64,000 nucleotides of DNA from an uncultured Clostridia bacterium (lineage in GTDB: Bacteria > Bacillota > Clostridia > Christensenellales > Aristaeellaceae), in NCBI GenBank assembly GCA_937906775.1, contig CALCUD010000111.1, positions 1 through 64,000 on the forward strand, written 5' to 3'. A model generated the notes under the pieces. That model did not search any database and had not been told where the DNA came from. It was given only the letters and a program-made list of their open reading frames with translations. Positions 33,702 to 42,011 of this stretch are shown in pieces (position 1 is the stretch's first letter; the number at the start of each line of letters is the position of its first letter). The translations under genes were made by a program, and so were the position numbers.

Positions 33702-34996
33702 GCGAAGAACCGAAGGTCAGTCTGTTCAAAAATAAAAATTTCGCCCTCGTTTTCTGGGGCGCTTTTGTGTCCGAAGTCGGCGCGATGATCTACAGCTTCG
33801 CGGTCAGCTTCTATATCCTCGATATCACCGGAAACAACGCGTTCCTTCAGGGGCTTTACCTCGCGGTGTGCGGCGCCGTGCTGCTGCTCGCCACCCCGGT
33901 CGGCGGCGTCCTGGGCGACCGGTACAACAAGGCGAAGATCATGTACCTCTGCGACTATGTCAAAGGCGGCATGATCGTGGTCGCGACCGTGCTGATGCTC
34001 GTGTTCAGCAGCCCTTCCGCGCATCTGTATATCCTGTTCGCCATCGGCGTCCTCGGCAACGCCGTCAGCGGGATCTTCAGCCCCGCCTCCGCCGCCCTGC
34101 TGCCGTATATCGTCGCGGAGGATCAGCTCCAGCAGGCCAACTCCTTTTTCTCGGTCAAAAGATCGGTCCAGAGCATCCTGGGCGTCGTGGTCGCGGGCGT
34201 GCTGTATACCGCGTTCCCGATCACCACGCTGTTTTTCGCGGTCGGCGTCAGCTATCTGCTTTCCGGCGTTTCGGAAATGTTCATCCGGTACCGTTACGAA
34301 AAGGCGGAGGGAAAGCTCACCGTCCGCTTCATGCTTTCCGACGTGAAGGACGGCCTGAAGTATGTCCGCTCCAACAAGGCGCTCACGGTGCTGATCACCG
34401 CGGTCCTGTTCATCAACTTTTTCTTCACCCCGCTGTTTCAGAACTTCCTCCCCTATTTCATCAAGACCGACGTCGCCCCCGCCCCGCGCTATCTTTTTGA
34501 CAGCTTCCTGGAGCCGGAGCTGTGGACGTCGGTGTTCAGCGTGCTGATCGGCGTCAGCTCCCTGATCGCCTCCGTCATCCTGAGCACGAAAAAGCAGGAG
34601 GACAAATGCGGGATCAGATGCGCGCGCAAGCTGTGCGCCGTAGCGGCGCTGATGCTGATGCTGACGGCGGCGTACCGGATCCTGGTCGCGGGCGGCGTAT
34701 CGCTCGACCTGTTCCTGATCCTGTTCGCCCTGATATGCGTCGCGCTCGGGCTGCTGATCGTATTCATCAACATCCCCTTCGACACGGCGGTCATGCGGAT
34801 CACGGACGTGGAAAAACTCAGCAAGGTATCCGGTATCCTGAGCATGATGTCCCAGGGGCTGACCCCGATCTCGGCGGTCCTGGCCGGCGCCATGCTCGGC
34901 TATTGCAGCAGCACGCTCCTGCTGCTGGTCTGCGCTTCAGGCTTTACGTTCGCCGCGCTGTTCATGCTGTTCAACAGACATACGCGCGAGATCTGA
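33698..34996 (+). CDS. MFS transporter (drug-efflux type)
   Basis: 432 residues with about 12 membrane helices. Typical features are FALVFWGAFVSEVGAMIYSF at the start, the A-like motif GVLGDRYNKAKIMYLCDY, and the MFS_3 order seen in macrolide-efflux relatives. The start is GTG at 33698, which overlaps the preceding stop as GTGA, with AAGAAGG 8 bases upstream. Coupling to a phage-type regulator is odd and suggests cargo carriage. A small terminator follows at 34998. It lies tail-to-tail with the RiPP radical SAM gene and might export a toxic metabolite; substrate unknown. Confidence 0.85.
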   Translation: MSEEPKVSLFKNKNFALVFWGAFVSEVGAMIYSFAVSFYILDITGNNAFLQGLYLAVCGAVLLLATPVGGVLGDRYNKAKIMYLCDYVKGGMIVVATVLMLVFSSPSAHLYILFAIGVLGNAVSGIFSPASAALLPYIVAEDQLQQANSFFSVKRSVQSILGVVVAGVLYTAFPITTLFFAVGVSYLLSGVSEMFIRYRYEKAEGKLTVRFMLSDVKDGLKYVRSNKALTVLITAVLFINFFFTPLFQNFLPYFIKTDVAPAPRYLFDSFLEPELWTSVFSVLIGVSSLIASVILSTKKQEDKCGIRCARKLCAVAALMLMLTAAYRILVAGGVSLDLFLILFALICVALGLLIVFINIPFDTAVMRITDVEKLSKVSGILSMMSQGLTPISAVLAGAMLGYCSSTLLLLVCASGFTFAALFMLFNRHTREI

Positions 34997-34997
34997 C

Positions 34998-35018
34998 CCG
35001 CGAAACGCGGATATTTTT
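34998..35018 (+). terminator. Terminator of the MFS operon
   Basis: Short GC stem CCGCG-AAA-CGCGG followed by ATATTTTT. It lies in the 20-base gap between two convergent genes. Confidence 0.6.
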
Positions 35019-36423
35019 ACCTGCCGCCGGCGGTACGCCGGATCGCGGCTTCCGCGGCGGCACGGACTCTGGCGGACCATCCGCCCCGATAATATTCGCA
35101 GCACGCGGGATCGATCCCCAGCACATCTTCGGGATCCGTTTCGAGCGCGGACGCGCGGCATCCGCCCATACAGGCATTCCGGAATTCGCATGCGCCGCAG
35201 CGTTCGTTATGCTCAATGACTCTGGCCGCGCGCGTCTGGATCAGTTCCATATAGGACGACCGCGTCAGGCAGTTTTCCAGCCCGATCTCCTGGATCACAG
35301 GATACCGGTCCTGAATACTCATTCCGGAGAGCGCGAAACAGGGAAGAGCCCTGCCTTCCGGCGAAATATACATCACGTTCCGCGCGTGGTCGCAAAGACA
35401 GACTTTTTCCGGATCTCCCCCCTGCCTGTCAAACGGCAGACGGTATGTTTCCGTATCGCCTTTCCGCGCCGCGAAAAAGCCGCCCAGCTGGATCGACAGC
35501 GGCGCCCCGTCCTCATAAAAACGCGGAATATATTCCAGATACGTTTCGAAAAGTTCCCGTATCCCGATCGAAACGCCGTAGCCGTTTTCTTTCCACGCGC
35601 CCAGATCAGAGACCGGATTCGTCTTCAGCGAGCGGCAGCCGACCTCCGCGAGGTGGTTGACCGATTCGCGAAGACTGTGCTTGTTTTTTTCATGGATACA
35701 CATTTCGGAAGCCGTTCTGAAACCCCGGTCACGGCAGCGTATGAACGCGTCGTTGACTTTTTTTTCCGCTCCCGGGACGCCTCTCAGCCAGTCATGCCAT
35801 CCGACCCCGTCAAAGCTCATATTGATCACGCAGTTTTTCAGCCCGCGCCGCTCCAGGCCGTCCAGGAAAGCGTCATTGACCAGCGATCCGTTGGAATAGA
35901 TCTGCTCAATGATGATCTTCCTTTCCAGCAAAGCGTCGACGATCTGCCAGAAGTCGCCGCGCACGAGCGGCTCCCCGCCTGTCAGTGAAACGGTACGCAC
36001 GCCGCACCGGGCCAGATCGTCCGTGATCCTGAGGACGGTATCCAGCGGAAGTTCGCCGAGTTTCGCGTCAGCGGCCGACATATAGCAATGTTTGCAGCGA
36101 TAATTGCATTTCCCTGTCACAGACCAGTGCGCGGTACGGATATACCGCGCCGGATACAGCCGGTATTCCTGCTCCTTGTTCCACGGGCGGGGACGGTCCA
36201 GCTTTTCAACCGTACCCTCGCGCGCGAGCTGTTCGGCGATGCTCCTCTGCCGGTCGGTGATGAGCGAAAGCGAAAAATCGCATTTCCCGTTGCAAAGGCT
36301 GAGCACGTCAAAGATCTCTTCCGGGATGAACACCGGGGATCCGGTCCCTTCCCGCACAACAGCCCGGGGCAGCTTCTGCCACCCCCGCAGACTGTATTCA
36401 GGTTTCAGCAGATAATAACTCAT
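35017..36423 (-). CDS. Radical SAM/SPASM RiPP maturase 1
   Basis: 468 residues. CNYRCKHC (Cys 106, 110, 113) binds the SAM [4Fe-4S] cluster; VSLTGGEPLVRGDF is the GGE motif. The C-terminal SPASM region (from CLCDHARNVMYISPEGRALP to CGACEFRNACMGGCRAS and a final DPACCEYY) holds auxiliary clusters. The N-terminal ~95 residues form a probable leader-binding RRE-like region. It lies 72 bases downstream of the CxC precursor gene on the same strand, behind a hairpin that should reduce read-through. It probably installs radical-based crosslinks (for example thioether or C-C bonds) on that precursor. Paralogue of the enzyme at 45453. AGAGGT precedes the ATG. Confidence 0.85.
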   Translation of the reverse strand: MSYYLLKPEYSLRGWQKLPRAVVREGTGSPVFIPEEIFDVLSLCNGKCDFSLSLITDRQRSIAEQLAREGTVEKLDRPRPWNKEQEYRLYPARYIRTAHWSVTGKCNYRCKHCYMSAADAKLGELPLDTVLRITDDLARCGVRTVSLTGGEPLVRGDFWQIVDALLERKIIIEQIYSNGSLVNDAFLDGLERRGLKNCVINMSFDGVGWHDWLRGVPGAEKKVNDAFIRCRDRGFRTASEMCIHEKNKHSLRESVNHLAEVGCRSLKTNPVSDLGAWKENGYGVSIGIRELFETYLEYIPRFYEDGAPLSIQLGGFFAARKGDTETYRLPFDRQGGDPEKVCLCDHARNVMYISPEGRALPCFALSGMSIQDRYPVIQEIGLENCLTRSSYMELIQTRAARVIEHNERCGACEFRNACMGGCRASALETDPEDVLGIDPACCEYYRGGWSARVRAAAEAAIRRTAGGR

Positions 36424-36450
36424 TTCATACCTCTGTGATATCCGGACAAC

Positions 36451-36488
36451 AAAAAACCACCTCCGTTAACTGTACGTTATCGGAGGTG
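36451..36488 (-). terminator. Leaky terminator/attenuator between precursor and maturase
   Basis: On the leftward strand CACCTCCG...CGGAGGTG pairs (8 bp plus 4 more after a mismatch, loop GTACA) and is followed by TTTTTTG. It stands between precursor and maturase genes, as in many RiPP operons where precursor must exceed enzyme. Confidence 0.7.
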
Positions 36489-36495
36489 TATCCGG

Positions 36496-36873
36496 TTAAG
36501 TGATATCTCCTTTTCCGCCGCCGCCAAACAGGCAGAAGCAGGCGCGCTCCTTGTCTCTCGAGAATCCTATTCCGCCCACCACACAGGCGCACGGTTCGGG
36601 AGCGCTTCCGCCGCCGCCGCCGACAACGCATACGCATGTCGTCCCGCCGTCGATGCTCTCCAGTTCGTCAAGCGTCACCTCGGCATGTTTGTCTTTTTCG
36701 GGAACGGCGGCTTTTAAATCTTCCGTCGTCAGAGTGAGACCGTACTCCCGGGCCAGCGCGACGCATTTTTCATTTCTTTCCTCTTCATCCAGATCCGAAA
36801 GCTCCTGAAAACGGCGACCCGCTTCCTCATTGACTGAAACCAGTTCAATCAGTTTTTTCAATTCTTCCGACAT
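36496..36873 (-). CDS. RiPP precursor 1: Nif11-like leader with three CxC core units
   Basis: 125 residues. The helical leader (MSEELKKLIELVSVNEEAGR; ALAREYGLTLTTEDLKAAV) resembles Nif11-type leaders and ends in LDELESIDGG, a double-glycine site (Gly 76-77) for the C39 peptidase transporter. The 48-residue core has three copies of a CxC unit followed by hydrophobic residues and glycines: CVCVVGGGGG (Cys 80/82), CACVVGG (95/97), CFCLFGGGG (112/114). GGGAG lies 7 bases before the ATG at 36873. A radical SAM enzyme follows and NHLM transporters lie upstream. The six cysteines in three repeats are the likely modification sites. The product type is unknown; ranthipeptide-like thioethers are one possibility. 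Confidence 0.85.
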   Translation of the reverse strand: MSEELKKLIELVSVNEEAGRRFQELSDLDEEERNEKCVALAREYGLTLTTEDLKAAVPEKDKHAEVTLDELESIDGGTTCVCVVGGGGGSAPEPCACVVGGIGFSRDKERACFCLFGGGGKGDIT

Positions 36874-37049
36874 GATAATTCTCCCTTCGTCACCATCACA
36901 CAAACAGACAAAAGCAAAACGATTATGAATCCGGTTTTCCTTACCCGGAATCATATCACCGATGAGCCTTCTCTGTCAACAGAAGCAACCGCGGATCCGC
37001 TGACCGCGCGCCCGCGCTTTTACAAAAAACCGTCATCCGTTCCGGCCGT

Positions 37050-39788
37050 TCATCCGCGGCCGGAACTCTTTTTCTTTGCGGAAGCCGTATACATCAGGCC
37101 GGCCAGCGCCAGAATGCCCCAAAGACACCATAATGCCGGATCCGAACCGTCGCCTGTTTTCGGCACAGGATCATCCTCGCCCCGGCCGTTTTCGTTCCAG
37201 TTGATCAGCACACATCTGTTTCTTGCCGGAAGCTTCCGGTACAGTTCCGCGTCCTTCGCGACAGCGGGACCCGAAAACGCCTCATTTTCACTGTGGCCCA
37301 CCTGAAGCGTACAACCGAGATCGATCCGGAAATTTTCAATGGAGCAGCCGAATCCGCTGCTGCCGCAGGCTTTGACCCTGCCCCCGGTTACACGGATATC
37401 GCTTGCCTTCCCCGCGGAGACGCAGCCGATCCCGACGCCGAGGCTCTCATTGCCATAGGCGCAAACACGGCCGCCTTCAATGGTGATATGCTCGGCTTTT
37501 CCGCCTTTTCCGCCGCCGCCGATCCCGTTGCAGCCCCGCGCCGTGACGCTGCCGCCGCTGATCCGGATATGATCCGCGTTGCCGTAGACGCTGTTTTTTC
37601 TGACGCATAATCCGCCGCCGATCCCGGCGCCGTTTCCTTTTCCCGTCGCCTCAACCGTACCGCCGTCAACCGTGATGTGCGATCCCGTTCCGCCCGCGCC
37701 GCCGCCGATCCCGGCCCCGTTCTCTCCCGCTGTCGCGGTGACTTTTCCGCCGGATACGCGGATATCCTGCCCGACGCCGCCGTTTCCTCCGCCGATCCCG
37801 GCGCCCAGATTGCCGCCGGCGGCATGAACGGTCCCGCCGCTGATCACGATATGATATCCGCCGCATTTGTTTCCGCCGCCGATGCCGGCGCCGGATCCGC
37901 TGCTGGAAGCGTCCACGGTTCCTCCGCTGACCGTAATATTCACGCCGGGATGTTCGGCCGTGCCGCCGATCCCGGCTCCGCCGCCGATTGCCCTGACATC
38001 ACCGCCGCAGACAGTGATCCCGCTGGAGGAATCAGCGGTGAAGTCGCCGCCGATCCCGGCACCGTACGCTCCGCCTTTCGCGAAGACCCTGCCCCGGTTG
38101 ACCGTGCAGTGAGCGCCGGTGTTCTTCAGCAGGATCCCCGTCGCCTGATTGACGGGGTTTTCAACCTGATTCCGGTCGTTCTGACTCTCCGCGCGGAGTT
38201 CCCCGCCGTTGACCGTCAGCGAAGCCCGATCCTCCACGACGATCGCCGGACTGTCATTCAGCACAGCGATCAGCTTCCCGCTTTGCGCTGACTGCCCGTA
38301 TACGGTCAGGGACGAGTCCGGTCCGATACGGATCCCGCGCGGGGCGTTCAGCTGGCATCCGTCCTCCAGGATCAAAGTGATATTCCCGGTGACTTCCGCC
38401 GTGTCCGGCAGCGTCAGACTGCCGGATACGGTATACCAGCCTCCCGGATTGTTGCCGGTATTCCAGTTGCACAGGCCGTTCCGCGAAGTCGCGTTCGCCA
38501 GCTGGAGACAGCCCTCATGTCCTTTGGCAGCGCCTTTTTTATCAATATAGGCAACGCCCCGGATATTGTCCACTCTGGCCGCTTTGTTCCCGGACAGAAC
38601 GGCGGCGAAGCGGCCCGGATCATAACAGGCGGTCAGACTGTCCGGATCGCTGCCGACCCAGCACGTCATCCGGCCGTCGACCGTGATATCCGCGCTGCCG
38701 TTCGGGATCCCGACGGCGCAGTTGGCCGCTCCGACAGAAGTCACAACCGTTTCGCCGCCGCTGATCCGGACGGTGATCCCGCTGCTGCCGTATCCGCCGC
38801 CGATGCCGGCGGCGATCTCCGTGCCGGTCCCGATCCTGTTCACATCCGCGCTGGCATGGATGACGCCGCCGGTGATCGTGATCTTCCTGTCGCCCCGGTC
38901 CGTTTCGTATCCGCCGCCGATCGCCGCCGCGTACCCGGAGGATTCCGCCGTGATCTCGCCTCCGGAAATCACGATATTGCCGAAGGAGCCGCCAAAGTAG
39001 CCGTCCCCGCCGCAGCCGATGGCGGCGGCGCACTCATGGGTTACGCGCGCGCAGCTGCGCGCGTGGACGGTACCGCCGGAAATGATGATATCCTTCGCGT
39101 TTCCGTTAAATCCGCCGCCGATCCCGGCGCCGGTCCCGCCCGAGAACCCTGTTCCGCCGGCGGCGTCGATCACACCGCCCCGGATGATGATATTCCCGGC
39201 GGACATATTCTCATCATGGGTATTTCCGGCGCCGCCGATCCCCGCCGCCTGAGGGCCGCCGACCGCGGTGATATGCCCGCCGTAGATGGCGATATCGCCC
39301 GTATAGTATCTGCGTACCGATTCGTCCGATCCGTACGCGGATCCGCCGATCCCGGCATTCCCCATATTCTCCGCATAGTAATGCCAGCTGTTGTCAGCCG
39401 TCAGCGTACCGGTCCCCTGCTCCTGCGCGTAGATCCGGATCGAATTCATATGATCCACCCGGATGGAGGACACTTCCATGGTATATCCGTCCAGCAGGAT
39501 CAGATGGACATTGCCGCGCGTTTCCAGAGATCTGTCATGATGGATATAATCACAGTCCAGAACATACCAGGTATCCGTCTGATAACTGCCGAGCCAGTCC
39601 TGATCCCCGATCGCGCTGATGGAGAACGCGTCCGCGGGGAGTCCTTTCGTTTCAAAGCTCCCGGCGCTTTCATCATAGTACAGAAAGGTATCGGAGACGT
39701 TCCAGGCCGTGGCTGAAAAAGGGGCCAGCGCGAAGAGAATGCAGGCAGCGAACAGAACCGCCAGCATCTTTTTTCCGGACTTTTCCAT
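37050..39788 (-). CDS. GIGGG-repeat surface protein inside the RiPP cluster
   Basis: 912 residues. It has a signal peptide (MLAVLFAACILFALAPFSATA), then two blocks of glycine-rich repeats (AGIGGG followed by a beta strand such as ITVSGGTV, more than 15 times) predicted to form a parallel beta solenoid. A C-terminal PVPKTGD motif with a membrane helix and basic tail matches that of the 26984 protein. GGGGAG lies 8 bases before the ATG at 39788. It is placed between the transporter genes and precursor 1 on the same strand, so it may be the surface receptor, immunity or display factor for the peptide, or simply be inserted there. The GC-rich repeats could recombine with those of the paralogue. 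Confidence 0.8.
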   Translation of the reverse strand: MEKSGKKMLAVLFAACILFALAPFSATAWNVSDTFLYYDESAGSFETKGLPADAFSISAIGDQDWLGSYQTDTWYVLDCDYIHHDRSLETRGNVHLILLDGYTMEVSSIRVDHMNSIRIYAQEQGTGTLTADNSWHYYAENMGNAGIGGSAYGSDESVRRYYTGDIAIYGGHITAVGGPQAAGIGGAGNTHDENMSAGNIIIRGGVIDAAGGTGFSGGTGAGIGGGFNGNAKDIIISGGTVHARSCARVTHECAAAIGCGGDGYFGGSFGNIVISGGEITAESSGYAAAIGGGYETDRGDRKITITGGVIHASADVNRIGTGTEIAAGIGGGYGSSGITVRISGGETVVTSVGAANCAVGIPNGSADITVDGRMTCWVGSDPDSLTACYDPGRFAAVLSGNKAARVDNIRGVAYIDKKGAAKGHEGCLQLANATSRNGLCNWNTGNNPGGWYTVSGSLTLPDTAEVTGNITLILEDGCQLNAPRGIRIGPDSSLTVYGQSAQSGKLIAVLNDSPAIVVEDRASLTVNGGELRAESQNDRNQVENPVNQATGILLKNTGAHCTVNRGRVFAKGGAYGAGIGGDFTADSSSGITVCGGDVRAIGGGAGIGGTAEHPGVNITVSGGTVDASSSGSGAGIGGGNKCGGYHIVISGGTVHAAGGNLGAGIGGGNGGVGQDIRVSGGKVTATAGENGAGIGGGAGGTGSHITVDGGTVEATGKGNGAGIGGGLCVRKNSVYGNADHIRISGGSVTARGCNGIGGGGKGGKAEHITIEGGRVCAYGNESLGVGIGCVSAGKASDIRVTGGRVKACGSSGFGCSIENFRIDLGCTLQVGHSENEAFSGPAVAKDAELYRKLPARNRCVLINWNENGRGEDDPVPKTGDGSDPALWCLWGILALAGLMYTASAKKKSSGRG

Positions 39789-39813
39789 GGTTTTCACTCC
39801 CCGTCATCTGCTT

Positions 39814-41994
39814 TTATAGCTGCTGCCGTCTGACAAGCTCCGCGAATTCGCCGTTTTTCGCGATCAGTTCGTCATAGGTCCCGTCCTCGATGATCTTCCC
39901 GCCGCTGAGCATGATGATCCTGTCGCAGTCCCGCACGGTGGAAAGCCGGTGCGCGACGACCACCCGGGTGCAGTGCAGGGAGGCAAGAGAATCGGAAACG
40001 ATCTTCTGGGTATAATTATCCAGGGCGCTGGTCGCTTCGTCGAAGAACAGGATATCCGGATCGGACGCGATGGCGCGGGCAATGAACACCCGCTGTTTCT
40101 GACCGCCGGAAATGCTGCCGGTACTGTTGGAAACCATCGTGTTCAGCCCCATGGGCATTTTCCGGATATCCTCATCGATCCCGGCCATTTTCGCGGCGCG
40201 CCACACGTCGTCATCCGTGGCGGAGGGGGCCGAGATGGTAATGTTGGAACGGATCGTCCCCGTAAAAAGATCCGTATTCTGCATGACGCATCCGATATGG
40301 CTGCGAAGCGATTTCGGGTCGATCGAGGTGATGTCCAGACCGTCGTAGCTGATACTCCCCCGAAGCGGTTTTTCAAAGCCGAGAAGCAGCCGGAGCAGCG
40401 TCGATTTTCCGCATCCGCTCTTTCCGACGATCGCCACGTAATCCCCCGGATTGATCTTCAGAGACAGATCGTCGATCACCGCCGGCATCTTTTCGTCATA
40501 CCGGAAGCTGACGCCGGAAATCTCGATCTTTCCGGACAGCGAGGACACTCTTTTCTGCCTGCCGCTGATCTCCGGCCGCGCGTCCAGGATCGGCTTCACC
40601 AGCTTCAGAACGGGCGGAACGACCGAGAAGGCCGACGCGGCGGAAGTCAGGCCCGTGAACGATCCGGAAAGCAGGCCGTAGGCCGCGATAAACGCCATAT
40701 AGGCCGGCGCGCTGACGCCGTTCACATAGGCAATATAGTAAAGGAGCCCCGTCCCGAGCAGATTGATCAGCGCCGTGACCGTGGTATGATATCTGACAAG
40801 GACCGGCGGGTTATATTCCAGCTCGGCGGATCCCTTGTAAATCCCCGCCCATTTCGCGAAGATCCGCCGCTCCACCCCGGCCAGCTTGATCTTCTGCATG
40901 CCGGTGATCATGGAATAGAGGAAATCTGTTTCTCTGGCGTTCTGTTCCAGCTTTTTCGCGGTGATCTTCATCTGGGCGAAAACGACGGCCAGGGAATAAG
41001 CCGTCAGCGCCAGGATCACGGCCACCGACGGTACGACCATGACCGGGGAGAAGCTGAAGATCTGCAGGAAGTAGATCAGGCTCATGACGACCGTAAGGCC
41101 GCTGGACAGGATCACGTCGAAAACCGTCGAGCAGAGCGAGGAGACGCAGTTCATGCGCGAGTAAAGCTCGCCGGAAGGAATCTCCTTGAAAAAAGACAGC
41201 GGAAGATTCAGAACGCGCGCCATGATGGCGGCATTCACAACGGCGTCCGTTTTCAGGCTGATCGCCGACAGGCAGATCGATTTCACAACATTCAGAACGA
41301 CGGTGGAAACAGAAACGCAGATCAGCAGCACGGCCGTGGCGATCAGCGGCCGGAGGTCGGGCTGCAGCACCAGATCGCTGTAGATATACTGGGTGACCTT
41401 CGGCGTGATCATGGAGATCAGCGTGACGAACAGCGTGCAAAGCCCGATCCTGAGAAAATCCTTCAGCGAAAGGCTGCGGAGCACCAGCTGCATCAGATCC
41501 CGCACCCTGATCGGTTTCGGCGGCAGCGGGGCATAAAAGCAGATCGCCTCCGGGCGGATCCTGCCGGCGTTCCGGGCCGTGATCCGGACCTTCTCCCCCG
41601 TGACGCTGTTCACCCAGCTGTATCCGCGAAAGCCTGGGATGAGGGCGACCGCTGTGCCGTCATCCAGCGTTCCGAGAAAAGCGCCGAAGGCGTCCTTATA
41701 CCATTTGCCTTCCAGTCTTACCCCGCGCCGCATGATGCCTTCCGGTTCCGTCACCCAGGCGAGCCGTTCCTCCGGATCCGTCACGGAATCCGGGATCCCG
41801 ATCGTTTTACGGATCCCGAAATACTCCAGGATCGCTGTCAGGGCGCAGGTGGCAGCCCCGGTCTTCCGGGTGGAGAATAAATCAAAAAGCTTTGTTCCGG
41901 TCACCACTTCGGAAAGGTTGACAAGGGCGTCCGACAGAACGTCCTCGTCGGCGCTCAGTCTGCGCCTGATCTGATCATCCGTATTGACTGCCAT
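39814..41994 (-). CDS. NHLM-type RiPP ABC transporter without peptidase
   Basis: 726 residues. The ~150-residue N-terminal region (with TGAATCALTAILEYFGI and EGIMRRGVRLEGKWYKDAFG) is the extra domain of the NHLM_ABC2-type family and lacks a C39 peptidase. Six membrane helices follow from about residue 165, then an ATPase with Walker A GKSGCGKST, signature SISGGQKQR and Walker B ILFFDEATSALD. GGAGG precedes the ATG. It pairs with the peptidase transporter 17 bases upstream. In characterised genome contexts these two proteins occur together with Nif11/nitrile-hydratase leader precursors. Confidence 0.85.
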   Translation of the reverse strand: MAVNTDDQIRRRLSADEDVLSDALVNLSEVVTGTKLFDLFSTRKTGAATCALTAILEYFGIRKTIGIPDSVTDPEERLAWVTEPEGIMRRGVRLEGKWYKDAFGAFLGTLDDGTAVALIPGFRGYSWVNSVTGEKVRITARNAGRIRPEAICFYAPLPPKPIRVRDLMQLVLRSLSLKDFLRIGLCTLFVTLISMITPKVTQYIYSDLVLQPDLRPLIATAVLLICVSVSTVVLNVVKSICLSAISLKTDAVVNAAIMARVLNLPLSFFKEIPSGELYSRMNCVSSLCSTVFDVILSSGLTVVMSLIYFLQIFSFSPVMVVPSVAVILALTAYSLAVVFAQMKITAKKLEQNARETDFLYSMITGMQKIKLAGVERRIFAKWAGIYKGSAELEYNPPVLVRYHTTVTALINLLGTGLLYYIAYVNGVSAPAYMAFIAAYGLLSGSFTGLTSAASAFSVVPPVLKLVKPILDARPEISGRQKRVSSLSGKIEISGVSFRYDEKMPAVIDDLSLKINPGDYVAIVGKSGCGKSTLLRLLLGFEKPLRGSISYDGLDITSIDPKSLRSHIGCVMQNTDLFTGTIRSNITISAPSATDDDVWRAAKMAGIDEDIRKMPMGLNTMVSNSTGSISGGQKQRVFIARAIASDPDILFFDEATSALDNYTQKIVSDSLASLHCTRVVVAHRLSTVRDCDRIIMLSGGKIIEDGTYDELIAKNGEFAELVRRQQL

Positions 41995-42011
41995 ACCGTC
42001 GCCTCCTTTCC

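Noticed and set aside
39949..41880. 643-codon open frame antisense to the NHLM transporter
   Set aside because: His/Arg/Asp-rich composition with no domain; the opposite strand has full ABC motifs.
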